Positions 20,046 through 28,600 of a stretch of DNA of 64,000 bases are shown here, piece by piece. The first letter of the stretch is position 1. Every line of letters begins with the position of its first letter. The notes below the pieces were generated by a model, which was given only the letters and a program-made list of their open reading frames with translations, was not told the DNA's origin and searched no databases. Source of the stretch: CAYTZH01 sp964442285 (GTDB lineage: Bacteria > Myxococcota_A > UBA9160 > JAFDET01); contig CAYTZH010000022.1 of NCBI GenBank assembly GCA_964442285.1, forward strand, positions 1-64,000, in the 5' to 3' direction. Made by a program: the position numbers and the translations under genes.

Positions 20046-20121
20046 AGGCACGTAGCTCAGTGGCTAGAGCGCCGCCTTGACACGGCGGAGGTCGGCGGTT
20101 CAATCCCGCCCGTGCCTACCA
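20046..20121 (+). tRNA. tRNA-Val (anticodon GAC)
   Basis: This is a complete 76-nt cloverleaf. The acceptor arms are AGGCACG and CGTGCCT, all seven pairs perfect, with discriminator A and an encoded CCA. The D stem is GCTC/GAGC, and the anticodon stem CCGCC/GGCGG has loop TTGACAC (GAC at 20079-20081). The T stem GGCGG/CCGCC has loop TTCAATC. It lies 83 nt before the infC start and may share its transcript. Confidence 0.97.
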
Positions 20122-20190
20122 CTGAGAGAGACCGCAACGCGAGCAGGTGAACGGGCTGCCCTCGCGGCTCGAATCGAATACCCCGTTCCG

Positions 20191-20207
20191 AAGGAGAACT
20201 GCGTATC
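20191..20207 (+). promoter_or_regulatory. Shine-Dalgarno and ATC start codon of infC
   Basis: AAGGAGA (20191-20197) is the best ribosome-binding site in the leader. The first plausible codon at proper spacing is ATC at 20205-20207. The frame is open back to 20151, with no ATG, GTG or TTG before the GTG at 20259. Confidence 0.75.
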
Positions 20208-20912
20208 GCAGTCCGCAGAAGGTTCGACCGATCGGAGCCGCGCGGCGACACGACCCGGGTGAACGAGCGGGTGCGCGCCCGCGAGATCCGGTTGATCGGC
20301 GACGGCGGGGAGCAGCTCGGTGTGATGACGCCGGAGGAGGCCCTGGGGCTGGCGCAGGAGGCCGGGTTGGACCTGGTCGAGGTGGCGCCCAACTCCCAGC
20401 CGCCCGTCTGCCGCATCATGGACTACGGGCGTTACAAGTACGAGCAGAAGAAGAAGTCGTCCAAGAGCAAGGGACACTCGACTTCGCTCAAGGAGATCAA
20501 GCTCCGGCCGCGCACCGATCAGCACGACCTGGAATTCAAGCTGCGCAACGCGCGCAAGTTCCTCATCGAGGGGGACAAGGTCAAGGTCACGATCATGTTC
20601 CGCGGGCGGGAGATCGTTCATCGCGAGCTGGGCTACCAGCAGCTGAACGTGGTGAAGCAGATGCTCGGCAACCTGGCGTCGGTGGAGAACCCGCCCCGGA
20701 TGGAGGGGCGCTTCCTCTCGATGATCCTGGTGCCGAACCGCGAAGGGGTCGCCGAGGCGAAGAAGGCCGAGGCGGAGGCGGAGGCCGAGGCTTCTGCCGA
20801 CGCCGCCGCGGCGGGCGAGGGCGACGAGGCTCCGGGCGGCGAGTCCGACCAGGCCGAGAAGGCCGACCAGGCCGAGAAGGCCGAGAACAAGGAGGCCGAG
20901 GCTGCGGGCTAG
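20205..20912 (+). CDS. infC: Translation initiation factor IF-3, non-canonical ATC start
   Basis: IF-3 binds the 30S subunit and proofreads initiation. The core is clear: RAREIRLIGDGGEQLG, PPVCRIMDYGRYKYEQ, KEIKLRPRT and KVTIMFRGREI. Starting at ATC 20205 gives 235 residues and restores the N-terminal stretch before VNERVRAREIR; the first standard start, GTG 20259, would drop 18 residues and lacks a good RBS. IF-3 genes are known to use AUU/AUC/AUA starts for autoregulation through IF-3's own proofreading. The last ~50 residues are an Ala/Glu-rich acidic tail absent from enterobacterial IF-3. Confidence 0.9.
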   Translation: MAVRRRFDRSEPRGDTTRVNERVRAREIRLIGDGGEQLGVMTPEEALGLAQEAGLDLVEVAPNSQPPVCRIMDYGRYKYEQKKKSSKSKGHSTSLKEIKLRPRTDQHDLEFKLRNARKFLIEGDKVKVTIMFRGREIVHRELGYQQLNVVKQMLGNLASVENPPRMEGRFLSMILVPNREGVAEAKKAEAEAEAEASADAAAAGEGDEAPGGESDQAEKADQAEKAENKEAEAAG

Positions 20913-20933
20913 ACCGGGGCCGAGGAGACAGCG

Positions 20934-21131
20934 ATGCCGAAGATGAAGACGCGCCGCGGGGCCGCCAAGCGGTTCAAGTCGACGGGCACCGGGAAGGTGG
21001 TGCGGTCGAAGCGGAACAAGCAGCACATCCTCACCAAGAAGTCGAGCAAGCGGAAGCGTCGCCTGCGCAAGGACGCGCTCGTCTCGGCGGTGGACGAGAA
21101 GCGCATCAAGCAGATGGTGCCCGGCCTCTAG
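20934..21131 (+). CDS. rpmI: 50S ribosomal protein L35
   Basis: This 65-residue, very basic protein matches L35 throughout: MPKMKTRRGAAKRFK, HILTKKSSKRKRRLRK and the VKQMVP-type end (IKQMVPGL). It lies 21 nt after infC and 19 nt before rplT in the classic infC-rpmI-rplT order. It starts at ATG with GAGGAGAC upstream. Confidence 0.97.
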   Translation: MPKMKTRRGAAKRFKSTGTGKVVRSKRNKQHILTKKSSKRKRRLRKDALVSAVDEKRIKQMVPGL

Positions 21132-21150
21132 CGGCGCCCAGGAGAGCCCC

Positions 21151-21513
21151 ATGCCCCGTGTCAAGCGCGGAACGATGGCCCACAAGCGGAAGAAGCGGAT
21201 CTTCGATGCCGCCAAGGGCTACTACGGCACCCGCCACAACCTGATCAAGACCGCCCGCGAGGCGGTGCACCGCGGCTGGCAGTACGCCTACCGCGACCGG
21301 CGCCAGCGCAAGCGCCAGTTCCGACGCCTCTGGATCGTGCGCATCAACGCCGCCGCCCGGGAGCACGGTCTGTCCTACAGCCGCCTGATGCACGGCCTGC
21401 AGATTGCCGGCGTCGAGATGGACCGCAAGAACCTGGCTGCGCTCGCCATCGAGGATCCCAAGGCCTTCGCCGAGCTGGCGGAGCTGGCCAAGGCCCAGAC
21501 CCAGGCGGCGTGA
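21151..21513 (+). CDS. rplT: 50S ribosomal protein L20
   Basis: This 120-residue 23S rRNA-binding protein is needed early in 50S assembly. Signature segments are MPRVKRGTMAHKRKK, AKGYYGTRHNL, AYRDRRQRKRQFRRLWI and the C-terminal AGVEMDRKNLAALA. Its stop overlaps the pheS GTG by 4 nt. L20 often autoregulates this operon, but no L20-type leader pseudoknot was identified here. Confidence 0.97.
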   Translation: MPRVKRGTMAHKRKKRIFDAAKGYYGTRHNLIKTAREAVHRGWQYAYRDRRQRKRQFRRLWIVRINAAAREHGLSYSRLMHGLQIAGVEMDRKNLAALAIEDPKAFAELAELAKAQTQAA

Positions 21514-22493
21514 GCGCCGACCTCGAGGCGGTCGAGGCCGAGGCCCGCACCGCCATCCAGGCGGCCGCAAACGTCCAGGACCTGGTGGAGGTGCGGGCCC
21601 GCTTCCTGGGCAGGAAGGGGAGCGTGGCCGAGGTCCTCCGCGGCATCGGGCAGCTTCCACCCGAGCAGCGCGGCCGCGTCGGCCAGGCCGCCAACCAGAG
21701 CAAGGCCCGGATCGAGACCTGGGTGGCGGAGCGCCGGGGCGCTCTCGAGCACGAGGCCCGGCAGGCCTCCCTGGCCCAGGCCCGCTACGACACCAGCCTG
21801 CCGGGCGCGGCCCCGCCCGCCGGCAGCCTCCATCCCATCAGCCGTCTCGTGCGGGACATCGAGCGCTTCTTCCGCTCCATGGGCTTCTCCGCGGAGTCGG
21901 GCCCCGAGGTCGAGACCGACTGGAACAACTTCGGCGCCCTGAACTTCCCCGACGACCACCCGGCTCGCGACACCCAGGACACCTTCTTCGTGGACGGCGG
22001 CCACGTGCTGCGCACCCACACCTCCTCGGTGCAGATCCGGGCCATGCAGGGGCGCACGCCCCCGTTCCGCTTCATCGCGCCCGGACGCGTCTATCGCCAC
22101 GACAGCGACGCCACCCACTCGCCCATGTTCCACCAGGTGGAGGGCTTCATGGTGGACGAGCGCACCACGTTCGCCGACCTGAAGGGGCTGCTCTACGCCT
22201 TCGCGCGTCATCTGTTCGGCCCGGAGACCGAGCTGCGCTTCCGCGCCCACTACTTCCCCTTCACCGAGCCTTCCGCCGAGATGGACTTCAGCTGGAACGG
22301 CGGCTGGATGGAGTGGGGGGGCTGCGGGATGATCCACCCGCGCGTCCTCGAGAACTGCGGCATCGATCCCGAGCGCTGGCAGGGCTGGGCCTTCGGCATG
22401 GGCCTGGACCGCACGGCCATGCAGCGCTGCGGCCTCGACCACATCCGGCTGCTCTTCGATCCCGACGAGCGCGTCCTGGAGCAGCTGGGGTGA
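21510..22493 (+). CDS. pheS: Phenylalanine--tRNA ligase alpha subunit
   Basis: This 327-residue class-II synthetase subunit has an N-terminal coiled coil (about 1-90), then the catalytic core: motif 2 PFRFIAPGRVYRHDSDATH, MDFSWNGGWMEWGGCGM and motif 3 GWAFGMGLDRTAMQR. The start is GTG 21510, overlapping the rplT stop (GTGA). Length is normal. It pairs with pheT as an alpha2-beta2 enzyme. Confidence 0.97.
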   Translation: MSADLEAVEAEARTAIQAAANVQDLVEVRARFLGRKGSVAEVLRGIGQLPPEQRGRVGQAANQSKARIETWVAERRGALEHEARQASLAQARYDTSLPGAAPPAGSLHPISRLVRDIERFFRSMGFSAESGPEVETDWNNFGALNFPDDHPARDTQDTFFVDGGHVLRTHTSSVQIRAMQGRTPPFRFIAPGRVYRHDSDATHSPMFHQVEGFMVDERTTFADLKGLLYAFARHLFGPETELRFRAHYFPFTEPSAEMDFSWNGGWMEWGGCGMIHPRVLENCGIDPERWQGWAFGMGLDRTAMQRCGLDHIRLLFDPDERVLEQLG

Positions 22494-24907
22494 AGGTCCC
22501 TCTCGGCTGGCTGGCGGAGTGGATCGACCTGCCCGAGCGCGAGGCGCTGATGGAGCGCCTCACCCTGGGCGGTCTGGAGATCGAGGCGATGCTCCGGACC
22601 GGGCCCGAGCTCCCGGGCGTCGTGGTCGGACACGTGGTCGAGCACGGCCGCCACCCGGACGCCGAGCGGCTCTCGCTCTGCCGCGTCGACGCCGGCGGCG
22701 AGGCGCCCTTCGAGGTGGTCTGCGGCGCGCCGAACGTGGCCGCCGGCCAGAAGATCGCCTTCGCGCCCACGGGCACGCTGCTGCCCGACGGCACGCGGCT
22801 CAAGAAGGCGAAGATCCGCGGCGTCGTCTCGAGCGGCATGATCTGCTCCGCCCGGGAGCTCGGCCTGGGCGACGACCACACGGGCATCCTGGTGCTCGAC
22901 GAGGGGCTCGCGCCCGGCACCCCGGTGGCGGAGGTGCTGCCCGGCGCCGACACGGTGCTCGACTTCGAGATCACCCCCAACCGGGGGGACTGGGCCTGCA
23001 TGCTGGGGATGGCCCGGGAGGTCCGCACCCACTTCGGGGGCACGCTCCGGCTGCCGCCCTGCGACGTCGACGAGCCCGGGGCCCCGGCCGCCGAGGCCGT
23101 CTCGGTCGCGATCGAGGATCCGGAGGGCTGTCCCGCCTACCTGGCCCGCGTGATCCGCGGGGTGCGGGTGGGCCCCTCGCCCGACTGGCTGCGGGCGCGG
23201 CTCGAGGCGGCCGGCCTGCGGCCGGTGAACAACGTGGTGGACGTCACCAACCTGGTGCTGCTCGAGCTCGGCCAGCCCCTCCACGCCTTCGACCTCGCCA
23301 CCCTGCGCGGCGGCCAGGTGCGGGTGCGCCGCGCCGCGCCGGGCGAGAAGCTCGTCACCCTGGACGGGCACACCCGGAGTCTCGAGCCCGACGATCTGCT
23401 CATCGCGGACGCGGAGCGCGGTGCCTGCGTGGCGGGGGTCATGGGCGGCGCCGAGACCGAGGTGGGCGAGTCCACCCGCGATGTGCTGCTCGAGTGCGCG
23501 CTCTTCCACCCCACACGGATCCGCCGCACGGCGCGGCGGCTCGGCCTGCACTCCGACGCTTCCTACCGCTTCGAGCGAGGCGTCGATCCCGAGGGCCTGC
23601 AGCGCGCCGTGGATCGCGCCGCGCGCCTGCTGGCCGAGCTCTGCGGGGGAGAGGTCGCCCGGGGCATCGTCGAGGCCCGGGGCACGGCCCTGCCGGTGAC
23701 GCGGGAGGTGCGCCTCGACCCGGCGCGGGTGAACCGCCTGCTCGGAACCCGGCTCGAGCCGCGCGCGATGGTCGAGCTCCTGAACCGCGCCGACCTGGAG
23801 AGCCGGCTCGAGGCCGACGGGCCGCTCGTGGCGGCGGTGCCCTCCTGGCGGACCGACGTGCACCGCCCCGAGGATCTGGTGGAGGAGGTCGCCCGGGTCC
23901 ACGGCTACGACCGCATCCCGGCCACGCTGCCCCGGGGCGAGCTCGTCCCCGTCGAGACGCCGCGCCTCGCCGACCTTGCCGACCGCGCCCGCGACGTCCT
24001 GGCGGGCCAGGGCCTGTACGAGTGCATCACGCTGCCCTTCCGGCCTCCCTCGGACCCGGACGGGCTGCGGCTGGCCCCCGACGACCCCCGCCGGCGCGGG
24101 GTGGCGCTGGCCAACCCGATCGTCGAGGAGGAGAGCCGCCTGCGCACGAGCCTGCTGCCGTCACTCGTCCGCGGCGCCCAGCAGAACCTCGCGCGCCAGG
24201 CCGAGGGCGTGCGCCTGTTCGAGGTGGCCCCCGTGTTCCTCGCCGGCGGCGGAGAGGACGGGCTGCCGGCGGAGCCGCTCTGGGTTGCGGGGATTCTCAC
24301 CCATTCCGGGCAGGCGCCCCTGTGGGCGACCCGAGACCGCATCCCCCTGTTTTTTCTCGCGAAAGGGGTCGCGCAGCGGCTGCTTTTCAGTCTAGGCTAT
24401 GCCGCGTGGTGCCGACCGGAGATGGGGGAATCTCTAGAACCGTATCACCACCCGGGCGCGGCCAACCGAATCGGTGTGGGGGACCGCGTGATCGGCTCGG
24501 TGGGGGAGCTTCATCCGGAGACGCTGGCGCACTTCGCGCTCGAGGTGCCGGCGGCCGTCTTCGAGATCGATCTCTCGGCCCTGTCGAGGCTCTCCGGGCG
24601 GGAGGGGCGCTACCGCGAGGTGTCGCGTCAGCCGAGTGTGCGGCGCGACCTCGCGGTGCTGCTCGACCGGGGGCGCCCCGCGGGAGAGGTGCTGGAGGCA
24701 CTCTCCCGCACGGCGGGGTCGCATCTGGTAGCGGCCGAGATCTTCGACCGCTACGAGGGCCCCGGCGTCCCGGAGGGCAAGGTGAGCCTGGCGTTCCGGC
24801 TCGTGCTGCAGCGGCCGGATCGGGCTCTGACCGAGAAGGAAATCGCCAAGCTGACGGACCGACTGGTGAAGATGCTCGCCCACAAGTTCGGGGGGGAGCT
24901 CCGCTAG
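22490..24907 (+). CDS. pheT: Phenylalanine--tRNA ligase beta subunit
   Basis: This 805-residue subunit has an N-terminal OB/tRNA-binding region (PGVVVGHVVEHGRHPDAERLSLC, cut to its core VVVGHVVEHGRHPDAERL), B3/B4 editing domains (GLRPVNNVVDVTNLVLLELG region, MGGAETEV) and a C-terminal FDX-ACB anticodon-binding domain (LTEKEIAKLTDRLVKMLAHK). GTG 22490 overlaps the pheS stop (GTGA) and gives the canonical KVPLGWLAEW start. Length is normal. Confidence 0.96.
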   Translation: MKVPLGWLAEWIDLPEREALMERLTLGGLEIEAMLRTGPELPGVVVGHVVEHGRHPDAERLSLCRVDAGGEAPFEVVCGAPNVAAGQKIAFAPTGTLLPDGTRLKKAKIRGVVSSGMICSARELGLGDDHTGILVLDEGLAPGTPVAEVLPGADTVLDFEITPNRGDWACMLGMAREVRTHFGGTLRLPPCDVDEPGAPAAEAVSVAIEDPEGCPAYLARVIRGVRVGPSPDWLRARLEAAGLRPVNNVVDVTNLVLLELGQPLHAFDLATLRGGQVRVRRAAPGEKLVTLDGHTRSLEPDDLLIADAERGACVAGVMGGAETEVGESTRDVLLECALFHPTRIRRTARRLGLHSDASYRFERGVDPEGLQRAVDRAARLLAELCGGEVARGIVEARGTALPVTREVRLDPARVNRLLGTRLEPRAMVELLNRADLESRLEADGPLVAAVPSWRTDVHRPEDLVEEVARVHGYDRIPATLPRGELVPVETPRLADLADRARDVLAGQGLYECITLPFRPPSDPDGLRLAPDDPRRRGVALANPIVEEESRLRTSLLPSLVRGAQQNLARQAEGVRLFEVAPVFLAGGGEDGLPAEPLWVAGILTHSGQAPLWATRDRIPLFFLAKGVAQRLLFSLGYAAWCRPEMGESLEPYHHPGAANRIGVGDRVIGSVGELHPETLAHFALEVPAAVFEIDLSALSRLSGREGRYREVSRQPSVRRDLAVLLDRGRPAGEVLEALSRTAGSHLVAAEIFDRYEGPGVPEGKVSLAFRLVLQRPDRALTEKEIAKLTDRLVKMLAHKFGGELR

Positions 24908-24933
24908 CAGCTCCGGGGAGGAGGGCAGTCTCC

Positions 24934-25263
24934 ATGACCAAGGCCGAGATCGTCGAAACCATCTACGAGCGGGTGGGCTTCTCGAAGAAGGAGTCGGCGG
25001 ACCTCGTGGAGACGGTCTTCCAGATCATCAAGGAGACCCTCGCCACCGGGGAGAAGGTGAAGATCTCCGGCTTCGGCAACTTCGTGGTGCGCGAGAAGAA
25101 CGAGCGCAAGGGCCGCAACCCCCAGACGGGCGAGGAGATCCGGCTGCCCGCGCGGCGGGTGCTCACCTTCAAGCCCAGTCTCGTGCTAAAGAACATCCTG
25201 AACGAGGAAGAGAACGGCGACGCGGCGCTCGCGGCCGAGGCCCACGCCTCCGAGCACGACTGA
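24934..25263 (+). CDS. ihfA: Integration host factor alpha subunit (HU/IHF family)
   Basis: This 109-residue nucleoid protein bends DNA. It has MTKAEIVETIYERVGFSKKE, GEKVKISGFGNFVVREK and the beta-arm signature GRNPQTGEEIRLPARRV with the intercalating Pro. About 15 residues beyond the usual end are acidic/Ala-rich. It starts at ATG after GGGGAGGAGG. The pheT-ihfA-merR order matches the arrangement in other proteobacteria. Confidence 0.92.
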   Translation: MTKAEIVETIYERVGFSKKESADLVETVFQIIKETLATGEKVKISGFGNFVVREKNERKGRNPQTGEEIRLPARRVLTFKPSLVLKNILNEEENGDAALAAEAHASEHD

Positions 25264-25271
25264 GGGGATGA

Positions 25272-25655
25272 ATGGCGACCCGCACCAAGAGGGTCCAGGC
25301 ACCGTCGCTCGACGGCAAGCGCTACTACCGCATCGGCGAGGTGAGCAAGCTCACCGGCGTGAAGCCCTACGTGCTGCGCTACTGGGAGTCCGAGTTCCGG
25401 TGGATGGCACCCGCCAAGTCGAAGTCCAAGCAGCGGCTGTACCGCCAGAAGGACATCGAGACCATCCTGCTCATCAAGAAGCTGCTCCACGAGCAGCGCT
25501 ACACCATCGCCGGCGCGCGCAAGAAGCTGCGCGAGCTCGGCCTGGCCCGGGCCCTGGAGGGCCGACCCGAGCTGGACGTCGACCTGCCGGTGGGCCATCG
25601 CGCCCGCTACCGCAAGATCCGCGAAGAGCTCGCCGCCATCCGCGCCATGCTCTGA
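25272..25655 (+). CDS. MerR-family transcriptional regulator
   Basis: This 127-residue protein has an N-terminal MerR winged-helix domain: YYRIGEVSKLTGVKPYVLRYWE, shown here by RIGEVSKLTGVKPYVLRYW, and RLYRQKDIETILLIKKLL. The dimerisation helix is short (LHEQRYTIAGARKKLRELG). It has no Cys-rich effector end, so it is not a metal sensor of the classic type. MerR genes of this class commonly follow ihfA. The effector is unknown. Confidence 0.9.
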   Translation: MATRTKRVQAPSLDGKRYYRIGEVSKLTGVKPYVLRYWESEFRWMAPAKSKSKQRLYRQKDIETILLIKKLLHEQRYTIAGARKKLRELGLARALEGRPELDVDLPVGHRARYRKIREELAAIRAML

Positions 25656-25695
25656 TTCACGGCGCCATGCCCGGGTTCACGGCGCCATGCCCGGG
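25656..25695. repeat. Perfect 20-bp tandem duplication downstream of the MerR gene
   Basis: Bases 25656-25675 are repeated exactly at 25676-25695, immediately between the MerR stop codon and the stop codon of the convergent YIP1-like gene. Confidence 0.92.
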
Positions 25696-25696
25696 T

Positions 25697-26248
25697 TCAG
25701 AGGGGCAGGCCCGCCAGCAGGAAGTTCAGGCCCAGGATGGCCAGCAGCAGCAGCAGGAAGGCGCTGCCGAAGGTGCCCACCGCGCGCAGGGTGGTGAAGT
25801 CGAGGGCCTGGCGCACGGCGACCACGCCGCAGAGCAGGATCCAGGTCCGCGCCAGCAGGGTGATGCTGAGTCCGAGCCAGGGCGCCCAGGCGGGCTCCAG
25901 GAAGCCGAAGATCTTGAGCAGGCCGGGGGTGAAGGCGAAGCCGGTGGTGCGCAGCACCTCGGCGTAGTCGGTCTCCGTCTCCGGGCCGCGCAGGAAGGTC
26001 GCGCCCACCATGTAGGCGAAGGCCGACCCCCCGAGCCAGAGCACCAGGGGCTCCACCACCTCCAGGGCCATGATCAGGCCCGCGTCGCCGTGGAGGGCGC
26101 GGCCGCCGGCCCCGGTCAGGCACACCCCGAGCACGATCACCCAGGCCTGGCGCAGGGCGCTCGGCTCCGCCTCCACCTCCTCGTAGAGGTCGGCCTCGAG
26201 GGTGACCGCGCGGCCCATCCGCGCCGGCAGGGATCCGAGCAGGCCCAC
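25697..26248 (-). CDS. YIP1-family integral membrane protein
   Basis: This 183-residue protein starts at GTG 26248 and has four to five predicted membrane segments (AWVIVLGVCLTGAGGRAL, LWLGGSAFAYMVGATFL, LTLLARTWILLCGVVAV, FLLLLLAILGLNFLLAGL). The YAEVLRTTGFAFTPGLL segment fits the YIP1 family, whose bacterial role is unknown. It is the last gene of a three-gene minus-strand operon, 3 nt after the previous stop. Confidence 0.75.
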   Translation of the reverse strand: MGLLGSLPARMGRAVTLEADLYEEVEAEPSALRQAWVIVLGVCLTGAGGRALHGDAGLIMALEVVEPLVLWLGGSAFAYMVGATFLRGPETETDYAEVLRTTGFAFTPGLLKIFGFLEPAWAPWLGLSITLLARTWILLCGVVAVRQALDFTTLRAVGTFGSAFLLLLLAILGLNFLLAGLPL

Positions 26249-26251
26249 GGG

Positions 26252-26860
26252 CTAGCCCTCCTCGTTCCAGAGGGAGGACCAGGCGGTCCCGATCCGCTCC
26301 ATGAGCTGGAGCAGCGCACCGCGCATGCCGGTGCGGTCGTGGACGTCGCGCATGGCCGCCGCCACCTGGGCCGTGCTCTCGCACTCGCCGACGTTGCCCT
26401 CGGCGTCGGTGCAGCGCAGGCGCACGGCGGGCGCCTTGGCCTCCAGATCGCTGGCGGCCGCCCGCAGGGCGTCGCGGAAGGAGGGGTCCGCCTCGCTCTC
26501 CGCCCAGGCCGTGCCGAGCGCCGCGTTCCAGCGCTCGAGGCGGGCCACGATCGCCGGGTCGACGTTCTCCTGGGTCGCTGCCCGGCGGGAGATCAGCAGG
26601 TAGCCGTAGGCGAGGGAGGAGAGGGCCTCCAGGCGCCGGGCGGCGAGTCCCGCCTCGACCGCTTCCAGCCCCGCCTCGTCGAGGTCGGGATCCTCGAGGG
26701 CGCGGAAGAACTCGCCGTACTCGGCCGTCGCCGGCTGCAGGCACTCCGGGGGCTCGTCGCCCTCCGGCAGCGGGCAGTAGGCGCCGGGAACCGGGTCGGC
26801 CGCCCGGGCGGTGGCTGCCGCGAGCAGCAGCACCGCCACGAGCCACGGCTCCCGGCTCAC
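26252..26860 (-). CDS. Exported protein of unknown function
   Basis: This 202-residue protein has a signal peptide (MSREPWLVAVLLLAAATARAAD, cleavage after ARA). The mature part is helical and acidic, with two Cys near the start (CPLPEGDEPPEC) and two later (LRCTDAEGNVGEC), so disulfides are likely. No family was recognised. GTG 26860 overlaps the stop of the upstream gene by 4 nt. Confidence 0.75.
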   Translation of the reverse strand: MSREPWLVAVLLLAAATARAADPVPGAYCPLPEGDEPPECLQPATAEYGEFFRALEDPDLDEAGLEAVEAGLAARRLEALSSLAYGYLLISRRAATQENVDPAIVARLERWNAALGTAWAESEADPSFRDALRAAASDLEAKAPAVRLRCTDAEGNVGECESTAQVAAAMRDVHDRTGMRGALLQLMERIGTAWSSLWNEEG

Positions 26861-27315
26861 GGCGCGGCGTCCCGGGGCGCGAGCTCAAGAACGAGGCCGC
26901 AGACCAGACCCAGCCAGACGGACTCGTCCAGGCCGAAGCGACGCGCGCCGGCGGGGCCGTGCAGCTCGACCTCGACGCGGTCGAGCTGGAGCCGGTCGTC
27001 CATCTCGCCGAAGCCGCGCACGTTCGGGATCGGCTCGAGGCCTTTGCGCAGGTAGACGCCCGTGACCGCGCCCAGATCCACGTGGGGCGCGTTGGGGTCG
27101 TTCAGCGCGGGACGGGCGACGTTGGCGTCGCCCTTGGCGCCCAGGACGAACTCGTCCTGGTGGCCCCGGCGCAGGGCGCGCCCGTGGGCCGGCGCCAGGC
27201 GGAACTCGCGTCCGCCCGGCCCCTGGAGGCCGAGAAACAGCGGGTCGTCGCTGGCCGCCAGGCGGTCGTTTCCCACCTGGATGCGGACCACGATGCGATT
27301 CGAAGTGTCGCCCAA
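26857..27315 (-). CDS. Hypothetical protein with PLAT/LH2-like beta-sandwich pattern
   Basis: This protein is about 152 residues from a TTG at 27315, preceded by a GGGGGG-type RBS; a GTG at 27360 would add 15 Gly/Pro-rich residues. The strand pattern IVVRIQVGNDRL...PLFLGLQGPGGREFRL...DEFVLG resembles the start of a PLAT domain, which mediates protein or membrane contacts. It is the first gene of the operon with the exported protein and the YIP1 protein. The function is not known. Confidence 0.6.
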   Translation of the reverse strand: MGDTSNRIVVRIQVGNDRLAASDDPLFLGLQGPGGREFRLAPAHGRALRRGHQDEFVLGAKGDANVARPALNDPNAPHVDLGAVTGVYLRKGLEPIPNVRGFGEMDDRLQLDRVEVELHGPAGARRFGLDESVWLGLVCGLVLELAPRDAAP

Positions 27316-27406
27316 GCCGGAGCCCCCCCGGGTCGCCGGAAGGGTAGGGGGCCCGCCCACGAGGGGTCAACCGGCCGGGCGCCGACCGCCCGCGTGGCCG
27401 TCGCCC

Positions 27407-28591
27407 CTAGGTGAAGAGCCCGGGGCGATTGGCGGGATCCACGCTGAAACCCGGGAACATCGGCGAGGGGTCCGCCACCCCGAGGTGGCGCGTGAGCACC
27501 TCGGCGAAGACGTCCCGGAAGTCGGTGGTGACCTCCAGGTCCCGTCGCGGGTAGCCCTGGTTCTGGGTGAGCCCGGGCCAGGTATCGCTCTCGAGGATCA
27601 CCCGTCCGCCGCCGACGCCCCCGCCCAGGGCGAGCATCATCGAGGCTCGGCCGTGGTCGGCGCCCTGGGTGCCGTTCTCCTCCACCGTGCGCCCGAACTC
27701 GGTCATCACCAGGGTCAGCACCCGGCTGGCGTCGGCGCCCAGGTCCTGGTGGAAGGCCGCCAGCGCCGGCGCCAGCCGCTGCATCGGCCGCTGCATGTGG
27801 TTGATCTGGTCGTCGTGGGAGTCCCAGCCGCCCAGGCTGACGGCCGCCACGTGCACGCCCACGTCGGCGCGGATCAGGGCCGCGATGTCCCGCAGGTCGC
27901 GGGCGAAGCCGTGATCGGGGTAGGTCACCGGGGTCTGGGTGGACACCCCGGCCAGGGTCTCCACGACCGCCAGGGTCTCGTCGGTCCGCGACGCCAGCAG
28001 ATCCCCGCGACCGGCGTGCATGGCCTGGATGGCCGCCTTGCGCTCGTCGCGCAAGACGTTCGTGAGCGCGAAGTCGTCGACCGAGCCCAGGGCCAGGTTC
28101 GGGGCCGGTCCCTCGAGCGACTTGGCCTTGGCGTTGCCCAGGGTGACGCCGGCCAGGACGGCGCCCTGGCCCGCGATCTCCAGGTAGCGGTTCAGCCAGC
28201 CCGTGTAGACGGTCTTGTTGCCGGGGGCGGCTCGCTCCATGAAGTCCTGGGCGTCGAAGTGGGACCGGTTGTCGTCGGGGCTGCCGACGCAGTGGATCAC
28301 CGCCAGCTCCCCCGCGTCGTAGAGGGGCTGCAGATCCGCCAGCTCCGGGTTCAGCCCGAAGAAGCTCGTGAGCGGCAGCAGCTGGTCCTGGGGCAGGGCG
28401 AGGGTGGGCCGCAGGACCGCGTACTCGGGGTCGCCGGTGGGCACCACCATGTGGATGCCGTCGGCGCCGCCGCGCAGGAACACCACCACGAGCACGTTGC
28501 GGCTCGTCGCGGCGCGGGCGCCGGGCGGGGGGAGCAGCAGCGCCGCGGTGCCCGCGGCGCCGACCTGGAGGAAACGACGTCGGGTCAGCAT
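27407..28591 (-). CDS. DUF1501 (sulfatase-like fold) protein with Tat signal
   Basis: This 394-residue protein starts MLTRRRFLQVGAAGTAALL, a twin-arginine signal for folded export. The body has the DUF1501 hallmarks: VLVVVFLRGGADGIHMVVP, SHFDAQDFMERA, LGGWDSHDDQ, MTEFGRTVEENGTQGADHG. The family resembles alkaline-phosphatase-like hydrolases and nearly always pairs with a DUF1800 gene, here 9 nt upstream on the same strand. The substrate is unknown. Confidence 0.92.
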   Translation of the reverse strand: MLTRRRFLQVGAAGTAALLLPPPGARAATSRNVLVVVFLRGGADGIHMVVPTGDPEYAVLRPTLALPQDQLLPLTSFFGLNPELADLQPLYDAGELAVIHCVGSPDDNRSHFDAQDFMERAAPGNKTVYTGWLNRYLEIAGQGAVLAGVTLGNAKAKSLEGPAPNLALGSVDDFALTNVLRDERKAAIQAMHAGRGDLLASRTDETLAVVETLAGVSTQTPVTYPDHGFARDLRDIAALIRADVGVHVAAVSLGGWDSHDDQINHMQRPMQRLAPALAAFHQDLGADASRVLTLVMTEFGRTVEENGTQGADHGRASMMLALGGGVGGGRVILESDTWPGLTQNQGYPRRDLEVTTDFRDVFAEVLTRHLGVADPSPMFPGFSVDPANRPGLFT

Positions 28592-28600
28592 GTCGGGCTC

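Noticed and set aside
20057..20419. Minus-strand ORF over the tRNA-Val gene ending in GGIEPPTSAVSRRRSS
   Set aside because: This is the well-known spurious translation of the antisense strand of a tRNA gene; it overlaps tRNA-Val and the infC start.
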